From Sporomusa ovata DSM 2662 (GTDB lineage Bacteria; Bacillota; Negativicutes; Sporomusales; Sporomusaceae): 64,000 nucleotides of DNA. The translations under genes and the position numbers were made by a program. A model generated the notes under the pieces. That model saw nothing but the letters and a program-made list of their open reading frames with translations, ran no database searches and was not told the DNA's origin. The stretch covers positions 496,001 to 560,000 of the forward strand of contig NZ_ASXP01000003.1 of the NCBI RefSeq assembly GCF_000445445.1. The letters are read 5' to 3'. Position 1 is the stretch's first letter. Each line of letters begins with the position of its first letter. This document shows positions 1 to 7,606 of the stretch, piece after piece.

Positions 1-112
1 TAGCTGGTAAAAAACGAATAAATTTCAGGAAAACCTCTATTTACAACAGCTAGCTTATCCTTTTCGGCTATTAAGTTACTCTCACAATTGGCTAGTCTTT
101 TGTATTTATCAT

Positions 113-1240
113 TTAGTATGATTTCTTTGGCTTTGCCCGGTTCCCCAACGCCGCTTTGCCAATAACCTGAGAGGCAATGTCTAGAGCCGTGCGGGCATTT
201 TGCAGATTGAAATAGGCTTCTTTGACTTCTAACGTGACTTGCTCCGTTTTTTGCTGCAGGAGCTCATGTTTCTGTGCGGTTTCCCATTTGGCCTGTTTGA
301 TCTTAGCTTTGGTTTTGCTGCCGTCAAATACGTTGAATGATATGGCCACCTGAGCGGACCACGGATTGGTGGAGGCATCTTGGTTTTGCCACTCTTTTTT
401 GAGCGACAAGCTTACCGTAGGCAATTGACCACTTTTGGCTATTTGCATACCCTGGTGGGAGGCTTTTTCTTCCTGATAGGCTTGTTTATAGTCTGCTCTT
501 TGCACTAATGCGGTTTGAATGGCCTGGGCTACAGAACCCTCATAGGCTGACACTGTGCCGGTGTCAGCTAACGTTATATCCTGATCGGCAGGAAGTCCAA
601 GTAAGGTAATGAAATGACTGTTAGCCAGCCTATAAGCGTTTTGGACCTTATTGTGATTTTGTTTGGCTTGAGCCAGTTCAACTTCGGTCCGCAGTACATC
701 GCTTTTTATCACAGTCCCTTCTTCGTATTGCGCCTCAACAATGGACAAGTGGTGTGCCAGCCGCTGAACCGATTCCTCGGCTAGGGCTACGTTTTTTTCG
801 GCCTGCAGGACATTGTAATAGGCCAGATATGTATTGGTGATGACTTGTTGTTTGGTATGCGCCAACTGATATTGTGCTCCGGTATAAAGCTCTTTGGCTT
901 GGGCGACAAGGCCTTCATTGAGACCGCCGCTGTATAGGGTTGTCTTTGCTTCTATAGATGATGAACGGGAGTTGACGGGCGAATCAGTATTGCCAGGATG
1001 ATTCTAAGTTTGCACATGGTTAGCACTGAGAGTGGGCAGATAGTTTGAGTGATTTTCTTTGATCAGCCAGGATGCTTTACCGGTTTCCGCTTCGGCCGCT
1101 TTTATCGCCGGACTATGCGTAAGAGCCAGCCGGATACTGTCTGCTATCGTCAATTGCGCCGGTTGGGCATAGGTTAAGTTGGGCATGCCGCAAAAAATAA
1201 GGGCCATCCCCCATAAAATCGATGATTTTTTCAGGTTCAT
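113..1240 (-). pseudogene. TolC-family outer-membrane efflux protein, interrupted by an in-frame amber stop
   Basis: The start at 1240 gives a clear signal peptide (basic MNLKK, hydrophobic stretch, cleavage near TYA-Q) and the TolC-type first helix. Reading then meets a TAG at about 1002. The same frame continues without a further stop to 113 with typical outer-membrane-factor text: the GTVIKSDVLRTEVELAQAK stretch, a LLGLP motif, and KSGQLPTVSLS, the start of the second repeat. The two open pieces are in the same frame, so one nonsense codon is the main lesion. The C-terminus is also damaged: after ALDIASQVIGK the protein ends in an unrelated tail, while a neighbouring frame carries a TolC-like QSGVG, which suggests a small deletion. 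TolC trimers form the outer-membrane exit duct of efflux pumps. The TetR gene and the ABC fragment nearby fit a dead efflux locus. Confidence 0.85.
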
Positions 1241-1298
1241 GAGTTATTCCTTTCTATTGTAAAAAAACTGATACTTGGCAGTACGAAAAATACAGTGT

Positions 1299-1550
1299 CT
1301 ATTGCGAATTCTTGCAGACATCCTGGACCACCAGCTTATAGCCAAGGCTCCGAGCAGTTTTTATGGCAACTACATCCTCAAATGCATTGAGTTTTCGCCA
1401 CAGCAGCCGTACATAGGCATCCAGGTTATTAGACGATATATCTGTTTAAATCCCCTATCTAAGCCAGCGCCCGGTCATTAACGGAATCTTTTGCGGTCAG
1501 TATCAAAACAGCGTCGCTATATCCCCCTTTGCGCAGTTGATCACAGACGG
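1299..1550 (-). pseudogene. Relic of an OmpR/PhoB-type response regulator
   Basis: On the minus strand, about 1470-1550 reads as a receiver-domain fragment (QLRKGGYSDAVLILTAKDS, then NDRALA, then a stop). About 1299-1430 reads as the end of a winged-helix output domain: NLDAYVRLLWRKLNAF, then IKTARSLGYKLV, which matches the family pattern of recognition helix followed by the R-G-x-G-Y hairpin. Everything between is missing and stops break the frame, so this is debris from a two-component regulator. It lies between the two TolC relics, where a regulator of an efflux operon would be expected. The call rests on motif recognition by eye. Confidence 0.55.
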
Positions 1551-1828
1551 TAATGCCAGTTTTCCGATTTGGCAACAACCTGCGGGACAATGTCTAGAGC
1601 CATGCGGGCATTTTGCATATTGAAATAGGCTTCTTTCTTGAGCGACAAGCTTACCGTGGGCAATTGACCGCTTTTGGTATTTGTATGCCCTAGTAAGCGG
1701 CTTTTTCTTCCTACAGGTTGTTTAAGATCCGGTCGCTGGGTTAATGCGGTTTGAATAGCCTTTCTAGTAATAAACTGGGTTTGCGTACTGACCAAAGTCA
1801 GTTTAAAACGAAATAAATTTGGTGACAA
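1541..1828 (-). pseudogene. Second TolC-family relic with internal deletion
   Basis: The short frame repeats pieces of the TolC pseudogene at 113-1240: AIQTALTQRPDLKQ, then KSGQLPTVSLSLKKE, directly followed by AYFNMQNARMALDI. In the larger copy roughly 70 residues separate KKE from the second KEAYFNLQNARTALDI block, so this copy lost that segment, probably by recombination between two similar Lys-Glu-containing stretches. The first 20 or so residues show no TolC likeness. It is a paralogous outer-membrane efflux gene in an advanced state of decay and not functional. Confidence 0.75.
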
Positions 1829-1921
1829 TTTAAGATTCTACCAAAATATGATTGAAAGCTATTACCCGGCAGTTGTGGAAGGTCACACAAGCAAATTATG
1901 CCAAAACCCGCCAGATAGAAC

Positions 1922-1967
1922 AATAGCACCAAGGTACCATATTACAATATGGTACCTTGGTGCTATT
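1922..1967. repeat. Perfect 22-bp inverted repeat with 2-nt spacer
   Basis: The arms 1922-1943 and 1946-1967 are exact reverse complements around AC. It sits 11 bp past the stop of the minus-strand LuxR-type gene and could end its transcript, but no clear U-tract follows on either strand. It could also be a scar of a mobile element or an operator. Confidence 0.7.
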
Positions 1968-1978
1968 AAAAGAGGGCA

Positions 1979-2446
1979 TTACCTATTTGTTGTTATCACA
2001 AGATGCATCAATTCCACCCTATTCTTGACGGCTGTCTTGCGAAAAATATTGTTCAGGTGCCTTTTCACCGTGAACGGAGAGATACACAACATGTCAGCTA
2101 TTTTTAAGTTGCTGTGTCCCTCATACACCATAAGTAATACTTCCTTTTCCCGGTCGGTGAGAGAATACTGCGCACCGATATCCTCAATAGATGGTCGTTC
2201 TCTGTCGGTCAACTCCAGCTCAAAAGCTTCATCCGGTTCCATAGCCTTAATAAGCAAGTCCTCCTTGAAAACGTAGATAATTAACAAAACGTTCAGTAAC
2301 AAATAAAGAACAACTATCGGATCAAAGAAATAGATCTCGAAGGAAAAATCCCAAAAGTCAAAGTACAGGCAGAGCTCTTCATAAAAAAACAGAAATATAA
2401 ACAGATACATCGCTACACTCAGTACCAGCAAAACCTTTTTCGTCAC
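1979..2446 (-). CDS. Membrane-anchored LuxR-type transcriptional regulator (short form)
   Basis: 155 residues. Two hydrophobic segments (about residues 4-22 and 40-60) are followed by a linker and a LuxR/GerE helix-turn-helix (about 92-150) with the family pattern YSLTDREKEVLLMVYEGHSN, then IADMLCISPFTVKRHLNNIF. Relatives with this C-terminus often have a much longer multi-span N-terminal half, so this protein may be the truncated C-terminal end of such a gene; upstream DNA at 2470-2658 carries similar N-terminal text, but on the other strand. The HTH is complete, so DNA binding is plausible. Target and signal are unknown. Confidence 0.6.
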   Translation of the reverse strand: MTKKVLLVLSVAMYLFIFLFFYEELCLYFDFWDFSFEIYFFDPIVVLYLLLNVLLIIYVFKEDLLIKAMEPDEAFELELTDRERPSIEDIGAQYSLTDREKEVLLMVYEGHSNLKIADMLCISPFTVKRHLNNIFRKTAVKNRVELMHLVITTNR

Positions 2447-2469
2447 CTGGTCCGCCGTTTTCAGGCCTT

Positions 2470-2658
2470 TTACCAGATATCTTTTTTTATATCATTTCGT
2501 TTTTAATAGGAGTTTCTGGTATAACCCTTGCGATCCTGCTGGCGAAAAGGTATGAAGATGAGCTATACAAATGGCTAAGAGCTTTTGTTGTAGCCTTCTT
2601 TTTATGTGAAGTGACCAATTTTACATGTTCCAATACGCCTATCCATCTCCTTCAATAA
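2470..2658 (+). pseudogene. N-terminal fragment of a multi-span membrane protein
   Basis: A plus-strand frame ending at the TAA at 2656-2658 reads LLPDIFFYIISFLIGVSGITL, then AKRYEDELYKWLRAF and a second hydrophobic stretch ending FFLC. This has the look of the first two helices of the membrane-bound LuxR regulators whose C-terminus lies at 1979-2446. No start codon with a ribosome site is evident and it stops after about 60 residues. The opposite orientation to the LuxR C-terminus points to an inversion or to two separate relics. Low certainty. Confidence 0.35.
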
Positions 2659-3259
2659 TAATTAATTCGAGCACACCATCCTCGATTCCCAAAATTCGTT
2701 CCAGCACGGATTCGGCAATTTTTGTTTTAGTAAGAAAGGTTTCTGGGGGTTCTTTTAAATAAACAACTTCCAATAAGCAGTCTAGTGTACTCCAGAAAAA
2801 AGCAATGGTTTCTTTTATGTAGTTCACATGCATGGTTCCCTCTTGATTTCCCTGCTGGATGATGTCAGCCAGAAGAGGGTTAAAGACGTTTTCAACCTGT
2901 TGTTGCCAGGTTTTATAAACTAAGTTAAATTGTTTCTCATCCCAAAGTTTGTCAATAAGAGCATCAACTTGACTGGGAAGTGATAACTGCAAAATGAAGA
3001 TTTGCAGTTTGTTTATTGCCGTGTGCTGGCGGCTTTTCAATTGGAAGGAGGTGGCTAGCTCGGTAGCCCAGCGCGTGCAGATGGCTTCCAAAACGGCTTC
3101 CTTTGTGGGAAAATAGTAAAAGAAGGTTCCTTTGGCTACGCCGGCCTTTTTAACTATGTCTGCAACCATTGTTTTTTCATAGCCGGCAGAACTAAATAGC
3201 TCCAAAGCCGCATCAATTAGCTCCGTTTGCCGGACTTCGGGATCTTTTCTGATTCTCAT
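2639..3259 (-). CDS. TetR/AcrR-family transcriptional repressor
   Basis: The chosen start is the ATG at 3257-3259 (MRIRKDPEVRQ), about 10 nt after an AGGAGGTGC ribosome site at 3268-3276; a longer frame upstream lacks such a site. 206 residues. The N-terminal TetR HTH is complete: RQTELIDAALELFSSAGYEK, VADIVKKAGVAKGTFFYYF and PTKEAVLEAI. The C-terminal ligand and dimer domain is variable, as usual. TetR proteins commonly repress adjacent drug-efflux genes, and its neighbours are dead TolC and ABC genes, so it may now be an orphan. A sigma-70-like promoter lies at 3386-3414. Confidence 0.85.
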   Translation of the reverse strand: MRIRKDPEVRQTELIDAALELFSSAGYEKTMVADIVKKAGVAKGTFFYYFPTKEAVLEAICTRWATELATSFQLKSRQHTAINKLQIFILQLSLPSQVDALIDKLWDEKQFNLVYKTWQQQVENVFNPLLADIIQQGNQEGTMHVNYIKETIAFFWSTLDCLLEVVYLKEPPETFLTKTKIAESVLERILGIEDGVLELIIIEGDG

Positions 3260-3367
3260 AATAAACAGCACCTCCTGACTAGGTAAAACGTACAAAATAA
3301 AAGGAATGGCTCCCAACTTTAACAGGAACTGCACTACCATTTGTCTCAGCAATATGCGCAGCCCGAC

Positions 3368-3414
3368 TGACTACGGTCAATAAAAATCGTATAATGAACG
3401 GTATGCTTTGTCAA
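3368..3414 (-). promoter_or_regulatory. Putative promoter and operator for the TetR gene
   Basis: On the minus strand a TTGACA -35 (3409-3414), 17-nt spacer and TACGAT -10 (3386-3391) precede the TetR gene. Just downstream, TGAC-TACG-GTCA (3368-3379) is a small inverted repeat near the expected start of transcription. Autorepression is an inference. Confidence 0.5.
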
Positions 3415-3504
3415 TAAGAAAGTAGCTTGTATGTGGCTTTCATTTACGATCATGTATTCTTAAAATGTTCTGGAGAGGCCATCCTCACACGAGGTTGGTC
3501 TCTT

Positions 3505-4057
3505 TTATACTGCAGTTGAAGCAAACTGGCTATTGTATAACTCTGCATAAAAGCTATTTTGTTCCATAAGTTCGGAATGGGTTCCCTGTTCAATTATTGT
3601 GCCGTTTTTCACTACTAGAATATGATCGGCATCACGAACGGTGGAAAGCCTATGCGCAATTATAAAGCTGGTCCGACCCTTCATTAGAGTATTCATCGCT
3701 TTTTGGATTTCAAGCTCGGTGCGCGTATCTACATTAGAGGTCGCTTCATCCAGTATCAATATAGCCGGGTCGGCAAGAATGGCTCTGGCAATGGTGATCA
3801 ACTGTCTCTGACCTTGGGAGATATTAGCCGCCTCATCATCTAGGACTGTTTGATAACCAGCCGGCAATGTACGGATAAAACGATCTACCCTGGCGGCTTT
3901 AGCGGCTTGTATTACTTCCTGTTTAGTCGCATTTTCCCGGCTGTAGGCAATATTTTGTTCAATAGTTCCGCCGAATAGCCAGGCATCCTGCAATACCATG
4001 CCCAGCATGGATCGAAGTTGGCTCCGGCTCATTTCGGTCAAACTTTAGTCCGTCAAT
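3505..4057 (-). pseudogene. ABC exporter ATPase domain, 5'-truncated and frameshifted
   Basis: The readable 178 residues are the C-terminal half of an MsbA/LmrA-type nucleotide-binding domain: Q-loop (VLQDAWLFGGTIEQNI), signature (ISQGQRQLITIARAIL), Walker B and D-loop (ILILDEATSNVDTRTE) and H-loop (FIIAHRLSTV). Walker A and the whole transmembrane domain are missing. Just upstream, IDGLK is found in the next frame, consistent with a one-nucleotide expansion of a T-run (about 4043-4045), after which the homology stops near 4057. The family normally has about 580-600 residues. Non-functional remnant of a drug or lipid exporter. Confidence 0.8.
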
Positions 4058-4222
4058 AGGTGCGGCGAAAAGCAATCATCGTTTTAAGAAAGTACGTCTA
4101 GTTGAAGACGAAGGTGAAACATAGCGCTGACCACAAAGCTGATTTTCGTAATCAATTCTTAATCGGTATTACTGATTCTATTGTCAAAGAGATTTGGAAA
4201 TAGCATAACAATAGTATCACAA

Positions 4223-4296
4223 TTGACCTAGGTCAGTATTATTTTATAGAATAGCATTTGTACTGTCAAGAAAAAAGTTAAGGTGAGGCAACCTAA
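4223..4296 (+). promoter_or_regulatory. Orphan promoter with palindromic operators (possible metal-regulator box)
   Basis: TTGACC (4223-4228), 16 nt, TATAGA (4245-4250) resembles a plus-strand promoter. A perfect palindrome TGACCTAGGTCA (4224-4235) overlaps the -35, and TTAAGGTGAGGCAACCTAA (4278-4296) has AGGT and ACCT half-sites like iron-dependent DtxR-type boxes, though its spacing is one base short of that consensus. No plus-strand gene follows; the toxin gene end begins at 4346. The rest of 4058-4345 shows only a short open stretch on the plus strand ending near 4203 that I do not recognise. Possibly a promoter whose gene was deleted. Confidence 0.35.
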
Positions 4297-4345
4297 CGTA
4301 ATTAGTAACAAACCAAATGCCAAAAAGAAGCAGCCCATTCCGAAA

Positions 4346-4714
4346 TCACTCGGAGGGGTCTGCTTCTTCTATGCCTTCAGAGCCACCCATAATAAGCGTC
4401 CAATTTCTCTTGTTGTGTAAAATACGATGTATCTCGATCACTGACCCATTCCAGACCCATAGAGCTGAATAGTTGGTGTGTACGGAAAATCGGAAGTATC
4501 CTTGTTCAGCTAAAAAAGGATACGCTCTAGGCGGTAAACATATATTGGGACTGTTCACTAAAACATCATTTATTCTAGCCCTTACGTCTGCGACAAATTT
4601 TCTGGCATTAGCAGGACTATTTTGCGCTATATACATAGCTGCATCCCGAAGGTCTTTCTTAGCCGTAGGTACGATTTTAACCTGATACTTTTCGTTCTGT
4701 TTGCCTGTCGTCAT
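4346..4714 (-). CDS. ParE/RelE-family toxin
   Basis: 122 residues. The core has the ParE/RelE fold signature: VKIVPTAKKDLRDAAMYIA, a central NSPANARKFVADV helix, and the C-terminal strand pair FRFSVHTNYSALWVW followed by IEIHRILHNKRNW. RelE members cleave ribosome-bound mRNA while ParE members poison gyrase; the sequence alone does not say which. The start overlaps the end of the antitoxin gene by 38 bases, so translation is probably coupled. The C-terminal 15 residues extend past the usual family end. Confidence 0.85.
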   Translation of the reverse strand: MTTGKQNEKYQVKIVPTAKKDLRDAAMYIAQNSPANARKFVADVRARINDVLVNSPNICLPPRAYPFLAEQGYFRFSVHTNYSALWVWNGSVIEIHRILHNKRNWTLIMGGSEGIEEADPSE

Positions 4715-5006
4715 TTTCCCTCTCCCTTAATTCAGCGTCTAATTCGTCCAGGACATCATTAACATCCTGACTTTCACCTCTACGGCTCTCGCTTGCCGCT
4801 TGAATAAGAGATTTATACAATTGATTTTCTTCTTTAAACTTTTCGATTTCGGACATTAGGTTTTCATAGTGTTCGTGACCAAGGACAACCAGCCTGCCAG
4901 TACCTTTTTTCGTGATATATACAGGTAGGCTTTCAGTAATACAAAAATGTTCAATTTCGTCCATTTTTTTTGCCAAATCTGTCATTGGGCGAATTATAGC
5001 TTTCAT
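4677..5006 (-). CDS. Phd/YefM-type antitoxin
   Basis: 109 residues. The N-terminal 60 residues match the Phd/YefM DNA-binding fold (MKAIIRPMTDLAKKMDEI, LPVYITKKGTGRLVVLGHEHYENL), and the acidic C-terminal part is the expected toxin-wrapping tail. An AGAGGTG ribosome site precedes the ATG. It is the first gene of the toxin-antitoxin pair, the usual order, and such antitoxins normally repress their own promoter; a tandem repeat at 5057-5082 upstream may be the operator. Confidence 0.85.
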   Translation of the reverse strand: MKAIIRPMTDLAKKMDEIEHFCITESLPVYITKKGTGRLVVLGHEHYENLMSEIEKFKEENQLYKSLIQAASESRRGESQDVNDVLDELDAELRERENDDRQTERKVSG

Positions 5007-5056
5007 ATTTTTTGCACCTCTTTACATGAGATTTCTCTCTATATTATACACAGATA

Positions 5057-5082
5057 ATCAATATAAAATCAATATAAAATCA
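5057..5082. repeat. Tandem 11-bp repeat upstream of the toxin-antitoxin operon
   Basis: ATCAATATAAA occurs twice back to back, followed by a third partial ATCA, about 50 bp upstream of the antitoxin start. Position fits a cooperative operator for the Phd-type antitoxin; AT-rich context makes chance possible. Confidence 0.4.
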
Positions 5083-5267
5083 TTTTATAATCAAAAATAT
5101 CCTGATTATAAAACTATGTGTCAGCGCTAGTATCAAAATATCATGTAATGAGCGTTGATTTAGAAGGCATATGAACAAATCATATCAAATATGACAGCTT
5201 GGAAAGCCTTTTTGTCGACAGTCGGAGACGTCCAATGTAAAATTGAACGTCTAAATCTATTCTCTAT

Positions 5268-5446
5268 TTAAAAATCCCAATCTGTCATCTGCTTGTTTTT
5301 CGTATCTACACACTCTAGGTCAACAACTACCGAAACCTGAAAATCCTTTTTTATGACCTTATTTCGTATTTTTACGCCTTCTCCAACAAACACGAAATGC
5401 TTGAAGAAGCAGCGAAATCTAAGGATTTCTAGGTAGTGCGGCGTTG
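5268..5446 (-). other. Start-less open frame, possible gene relic
   Basis: About 60 codons on the minus strand are open and end in TAA at 5268-5270, with protein-like text (VIKKDFQVSVVVDLECVD, NKQMTDWDF at the end). There is no start codon with a ribosome site and I do not recognise a family. It may be the last part of a deleted gene. Apart from this, 5083-5549 shows nothing I can support. Confidence 0.25.
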
Positions 5447-5549
5447 TATCAAAACAATAGCCTCTACATGTGTCGAATGAATAAACATGTCAACAGACCT
5501 GTCCCCATGACAGCATGAGTAACTAATTTCAAAAAACTGATAATTTACC

Positions 5550-5578
5550 TTGCCTTAGCTCGCTTTTTATGGTATTCT
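5550..5578 (+). promoter_or_regulatory. Promoter of the alanine T-box transcript
   Basis: TTGCCT (5550-5555), a 17-nt spacer and TATTCT (5573-5578) stand a few bases upstream of the first T-box helix. Sequence match only. Confidence 0.55.
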
Positions 5579-5600
5579 ATAAAAAACTTAACAACTACAT

Positions 5601-5822
5601 CGTGATGATAGGGAAAGTATCATATCTGTCTTACCCGCAGAGAGTCGGCTAGGGTGAAAACCGACGGAAGACAAATATGAGAAAGCCACCCTTGAACTGT
5701 AAGCTGAAAATGAGTAGGCCTTACCGTACCTGGCGTTAACAGGATCAAGCGAGCCTTGTGGCTAATTTAGGTGGTACCGCGGGAACTAATAATCTCGTCC
5801 TTTTCCGGACGGGATTTTTTTA
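5601..5822 (+). promoter_or_regulatory. T-box riboswitch, predicted alanine-specific
   Basis: The T-box AGGTGGTACCGCGG is at 5769-5782 and the factor-independent terminator at 5792-5821 (9-bp stem, loop TTTTCC, T-run). Stem I can be folded by eye: AGGG/CCCT base, AGTA on the 5' side of the specifier loop, helix TCATAT/ATATGA, conserved AGAGAG and a GGCTAGGGTGAAAACC distal part. The 3' side of the specifier loop is GAAA-GCC-A, the same layout as in glyQS leaders, so the specifier is GCC (5685-5687), alanine. The TGGT bulge would pair with an ACCA tRNA end, as expected for tRNA-Ala. Uncharged tRNA-Ala should allow read-through into the Lrp and aminotransferase genes. Confidence 0.9.
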
Positions 5823-5848
5823 TTTGTAAATTAAGGAGGCAATTACTT

Positions 5849-6340
5849 GTGAAAGAGTCATTAAAAGAATTATTAGTTCAATTGGAAAAAGACTGTACGC
5901 AACCTATTGAACAACTGGCTGTCATGCTCAAAAAATCAAAAGAAGAAGTAGCTGCACAAATTAAACAGCTTGAAGATGAAAAAATTATTGTTAAATATCA
6001 GCCGATTATCAATTGGGAAAAAGCCGGTGAAGAAAAGGTGACTGCTATCATTGATGTTAGAATCACCCCCCAGCGCGAAGTCGGCTTTGACTCCATTGCC
6101 GAACGCATCTACCGTTTTCCTGAGGTGATTAACCTCTACCTAATGTCCGGCGACTATGATTTAAGCATTATGGTAGAAGGCCATACCCTTAAAGAGGTAT
6201 CTAAATTCGTATCTACCAAGCTATCTACCATTGACGGCATTATCAGCACAACCACCCACTTTATGCTCAAACCCTACAAATATGCAGGTGTAATTATTAA
6301 TGATCGGGAAACCGATCACCGGCTGGTGGTGTCGCCATGA
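5849..6340 (+). CDS. Lrp/AsnC-family transcriptional regulator
   Basis: The GTG at 5849-5851 is taken as the start, preceded by AAGGAGG at 5833-5839; the frame is open further up but that part lies in the T-box terminator. 163 residues: an N-terminal winged HTH (about 1-55, LKELLVQLEKD through IKQLEDEKIIVKYQP) and a C-terminal RAM/ACT-like domain (EKVTAIIDVRITP, GDYDLSIMVEGHTLKEVSKF) that binds amino acids in this family. The stop overlaps the start of the aminotransferase gene by four bases (ATGA). T-box control suggests a role in alanine-linked amino-acid metabolism; it may act as local regulator of the partner enzyme. Confidence 0.9.
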   Translation: MKESLKELLVQLEKDCTQPIEQLAVMLKKSKEEVAAQIKQLEDEKIIVKYQPIINWEKAGEEKVTAIIDVRITPQREVGFDSIAERIYRFPEVINLYLMSGDYDLSIMVEGHTLKEVSKFVSTKLSTIDGIISTTTHFMLKPYKYAGVIINDRETDHRLVVSP

Positions 6341-7503
6341 GTTGGGCTGACCGTCTGTCACCAACTGTTAAAGCAGTACCCCCTTCAGGGATTCGCCGTT
6401 TCTTCGACATTGCGGCTGAAATGAAGGGCGTTATTTCGCTAGGTGTCGGCGAACCTGACTTTATTACCCCCTGGCATATTCGTGAGAGTTGTGTCCATGG
6501 CCTGCATAAGGGCTATACTTCTTATACCTCCAATTACGGTTTGCTTGAACTCAGAGAAGAAATTGTCCGCAGTATCTACAATGACTATCAGGTCACTTAC
6601 GATCCGCGCACGGAAGCCTTGGTCACTGTCGGCGTCAGCGAAGCACTGGATCTGGCTGTTCGCGCCCTGTTAAGTCCTGGTGATGAAGTACTCATTCCTG
6701 AACCCTGTTATGTTTCTTACAAAGCTTGTGTCACGCTGGCCGGCGGCCACCCTGTGCCGGTTCCGACCAAAATGGAGGATGAATTTCGCGTTACCGTGGA
6801 ACAATTGGAAAACCTGGTAACCCCCCGCACCAAAGTCCTCTTAATCGGCTATCCGAACAATCCAACCGGCGCTGTCATGCCTAAAGAAGAATTAACTGCT
6901 ATTGCACTGTTTGCCTTAAAACATGATTTAATTGTTATTGCTGATGAAATCTATGCCGCATTAACCTACGATGGCACCCACACCTGTTTTGCCAGCCTGC
7001 CTAAGATGCGTGACCGGACCATTTTGTTAAACGGCTTTTCTAAGGCCTATGCCATGACCGGCTGGCGGATTGGCTATGCCTTGGCTAACCCTGATTTTAT
7101 TGCGGCTATGAACAAGATCCATCAATACACCATGCTCTGTGCACCCATCACCGCCCAGTTAGCGGCCATCGAAGCCCTCCGGCACGGTAAGGATAAAATG
7201 AAAAGCATGGTGGCTGAATATAACTGTCGCCGCCAACTCATGCTGAAAGGCTTGCACCAGCTTGGCCTCAAATGCTTTGAGCCTAAAGGAGCTTTCTATA
7301 TCTTTCCTTCCATTAGAGAAACCGGCCTGACCTCGCTAAAGTTTGCCGAAGAACTGTTAAAAACTGAAAAAGTGGCTGTAGTTCCTGGTGATGCCTTTGG
7401 TGAAAGCGGCGAAGGCTTCATCCGTTGCTCTTATGCTTCCTCGTTTAGTAACCTCTCGCAGGCACTGGAGAAAATAGATCATTTTATTAAGCAGTATCAA
7501 TAG
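6337..7503 (+). CDS. PLP-dependent class I/II aminotransferase, possibly alanine transaminase
   Basis: 388 residues, full length for fold-type I aminotransferases of the AspC/PatA/AlaT branch. Visible motifs: VISLGVGEPDF near the N-terminus, the YPNNPTGAV loop, the cofactor Asp-Tyr region IVIADEIYAALTYDG, the Schiff-base lysine in NGFSKAYAMTGWRIGY (Lys236), and the C-terminal arginine in GEGFIRCSYASS. It transfers an amino group between an amino acid and a 2-oxo acid in the cytoplasm. Co-transcription behind an alanine-type T-box makes alanine synthesis from pyruvate the best guess; aspartate or aromatic substrates cannot be excluded. Confidence 0.85.
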   Translation: MSWADRLSPTVKAVPPSGIRRFFDIAAEMKGVISLGVGEPDFITPWHIRESCVHGLHKGYTSYTSNYGLLELREEIVRSIYNDYQVTYDPRTEALVTVGVSEALDLAVRALLSPGDEVLIPEPCYVSYKACVTLAGGHPVPVPTKMEDEFRVTVEQLENLVTPRTKVLLIGYPNNPTGAVMPKEELTAIALFALKHDLIVIADEIYAALTYDGTHTCFASLPKMRDRTILLNGFSKAYAMTGWRIGYALANPDFIAAMNKIHQYTMLCAPITAQLAAIEALRHGKDKMKSMVAEYNCRRQLMLKGLHQLGLKCFEPKGAFYIFPSIRETGLTSLKFAEELLKTEKVAVVPGDAFGESGEGFIRCSYASSFSNLSQALEKIDHFIKQYQ

Positions 7504-7530
7504 GGAATTAGGAAGAAAAAAATACAAAGA

Positions 7531-7575
7531 CGGGATTGCTTCACTGCGAGCGCAGTTTGGCAATCCCGCCTTTTC
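7531..7575 (+). terminator. Factor-independent terminator after the aminotransferase gene
   Basis: CGGGATTGC (7531-7539) pairs with GCAATCCCG (7560-7568), with an inner ACTGCG/CGCAGT stem, then CCTTTTC. It may also serve the P1 peptidase gene from the other side. Confidence 0.75.
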
Positions 7576-7606
7576 GATTTAGCCAATAATGTTAAGTCCT
7601 ACTGAC

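Noticed and set aside
1..112. Open minus-strand frame running off the left edge
   Set aside because: It overlaps the eroded tolC end, has no recognisable family and its end is outside the window.
1848..2276. 142-codon plus-strand open frame
   Set aside because: Runs through the long inverted repeat and is antisense to the LuxR-type gene, whose HTH is clear on the other strand.
5771..5848. N-terminal extension of the Lrp-type protein
   Set aside because: These codons are the T-box and terminator; the GTG at 5849 has a proper ribosome site.
7531..7568. CRISPR-like or REP element between the aminotransferase and P1 peptidase genes
   Set aside because: Only one copy is seen; it fits a terminator. 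No spaced direct repeats typical of CRISPR occur anywhere in the window.
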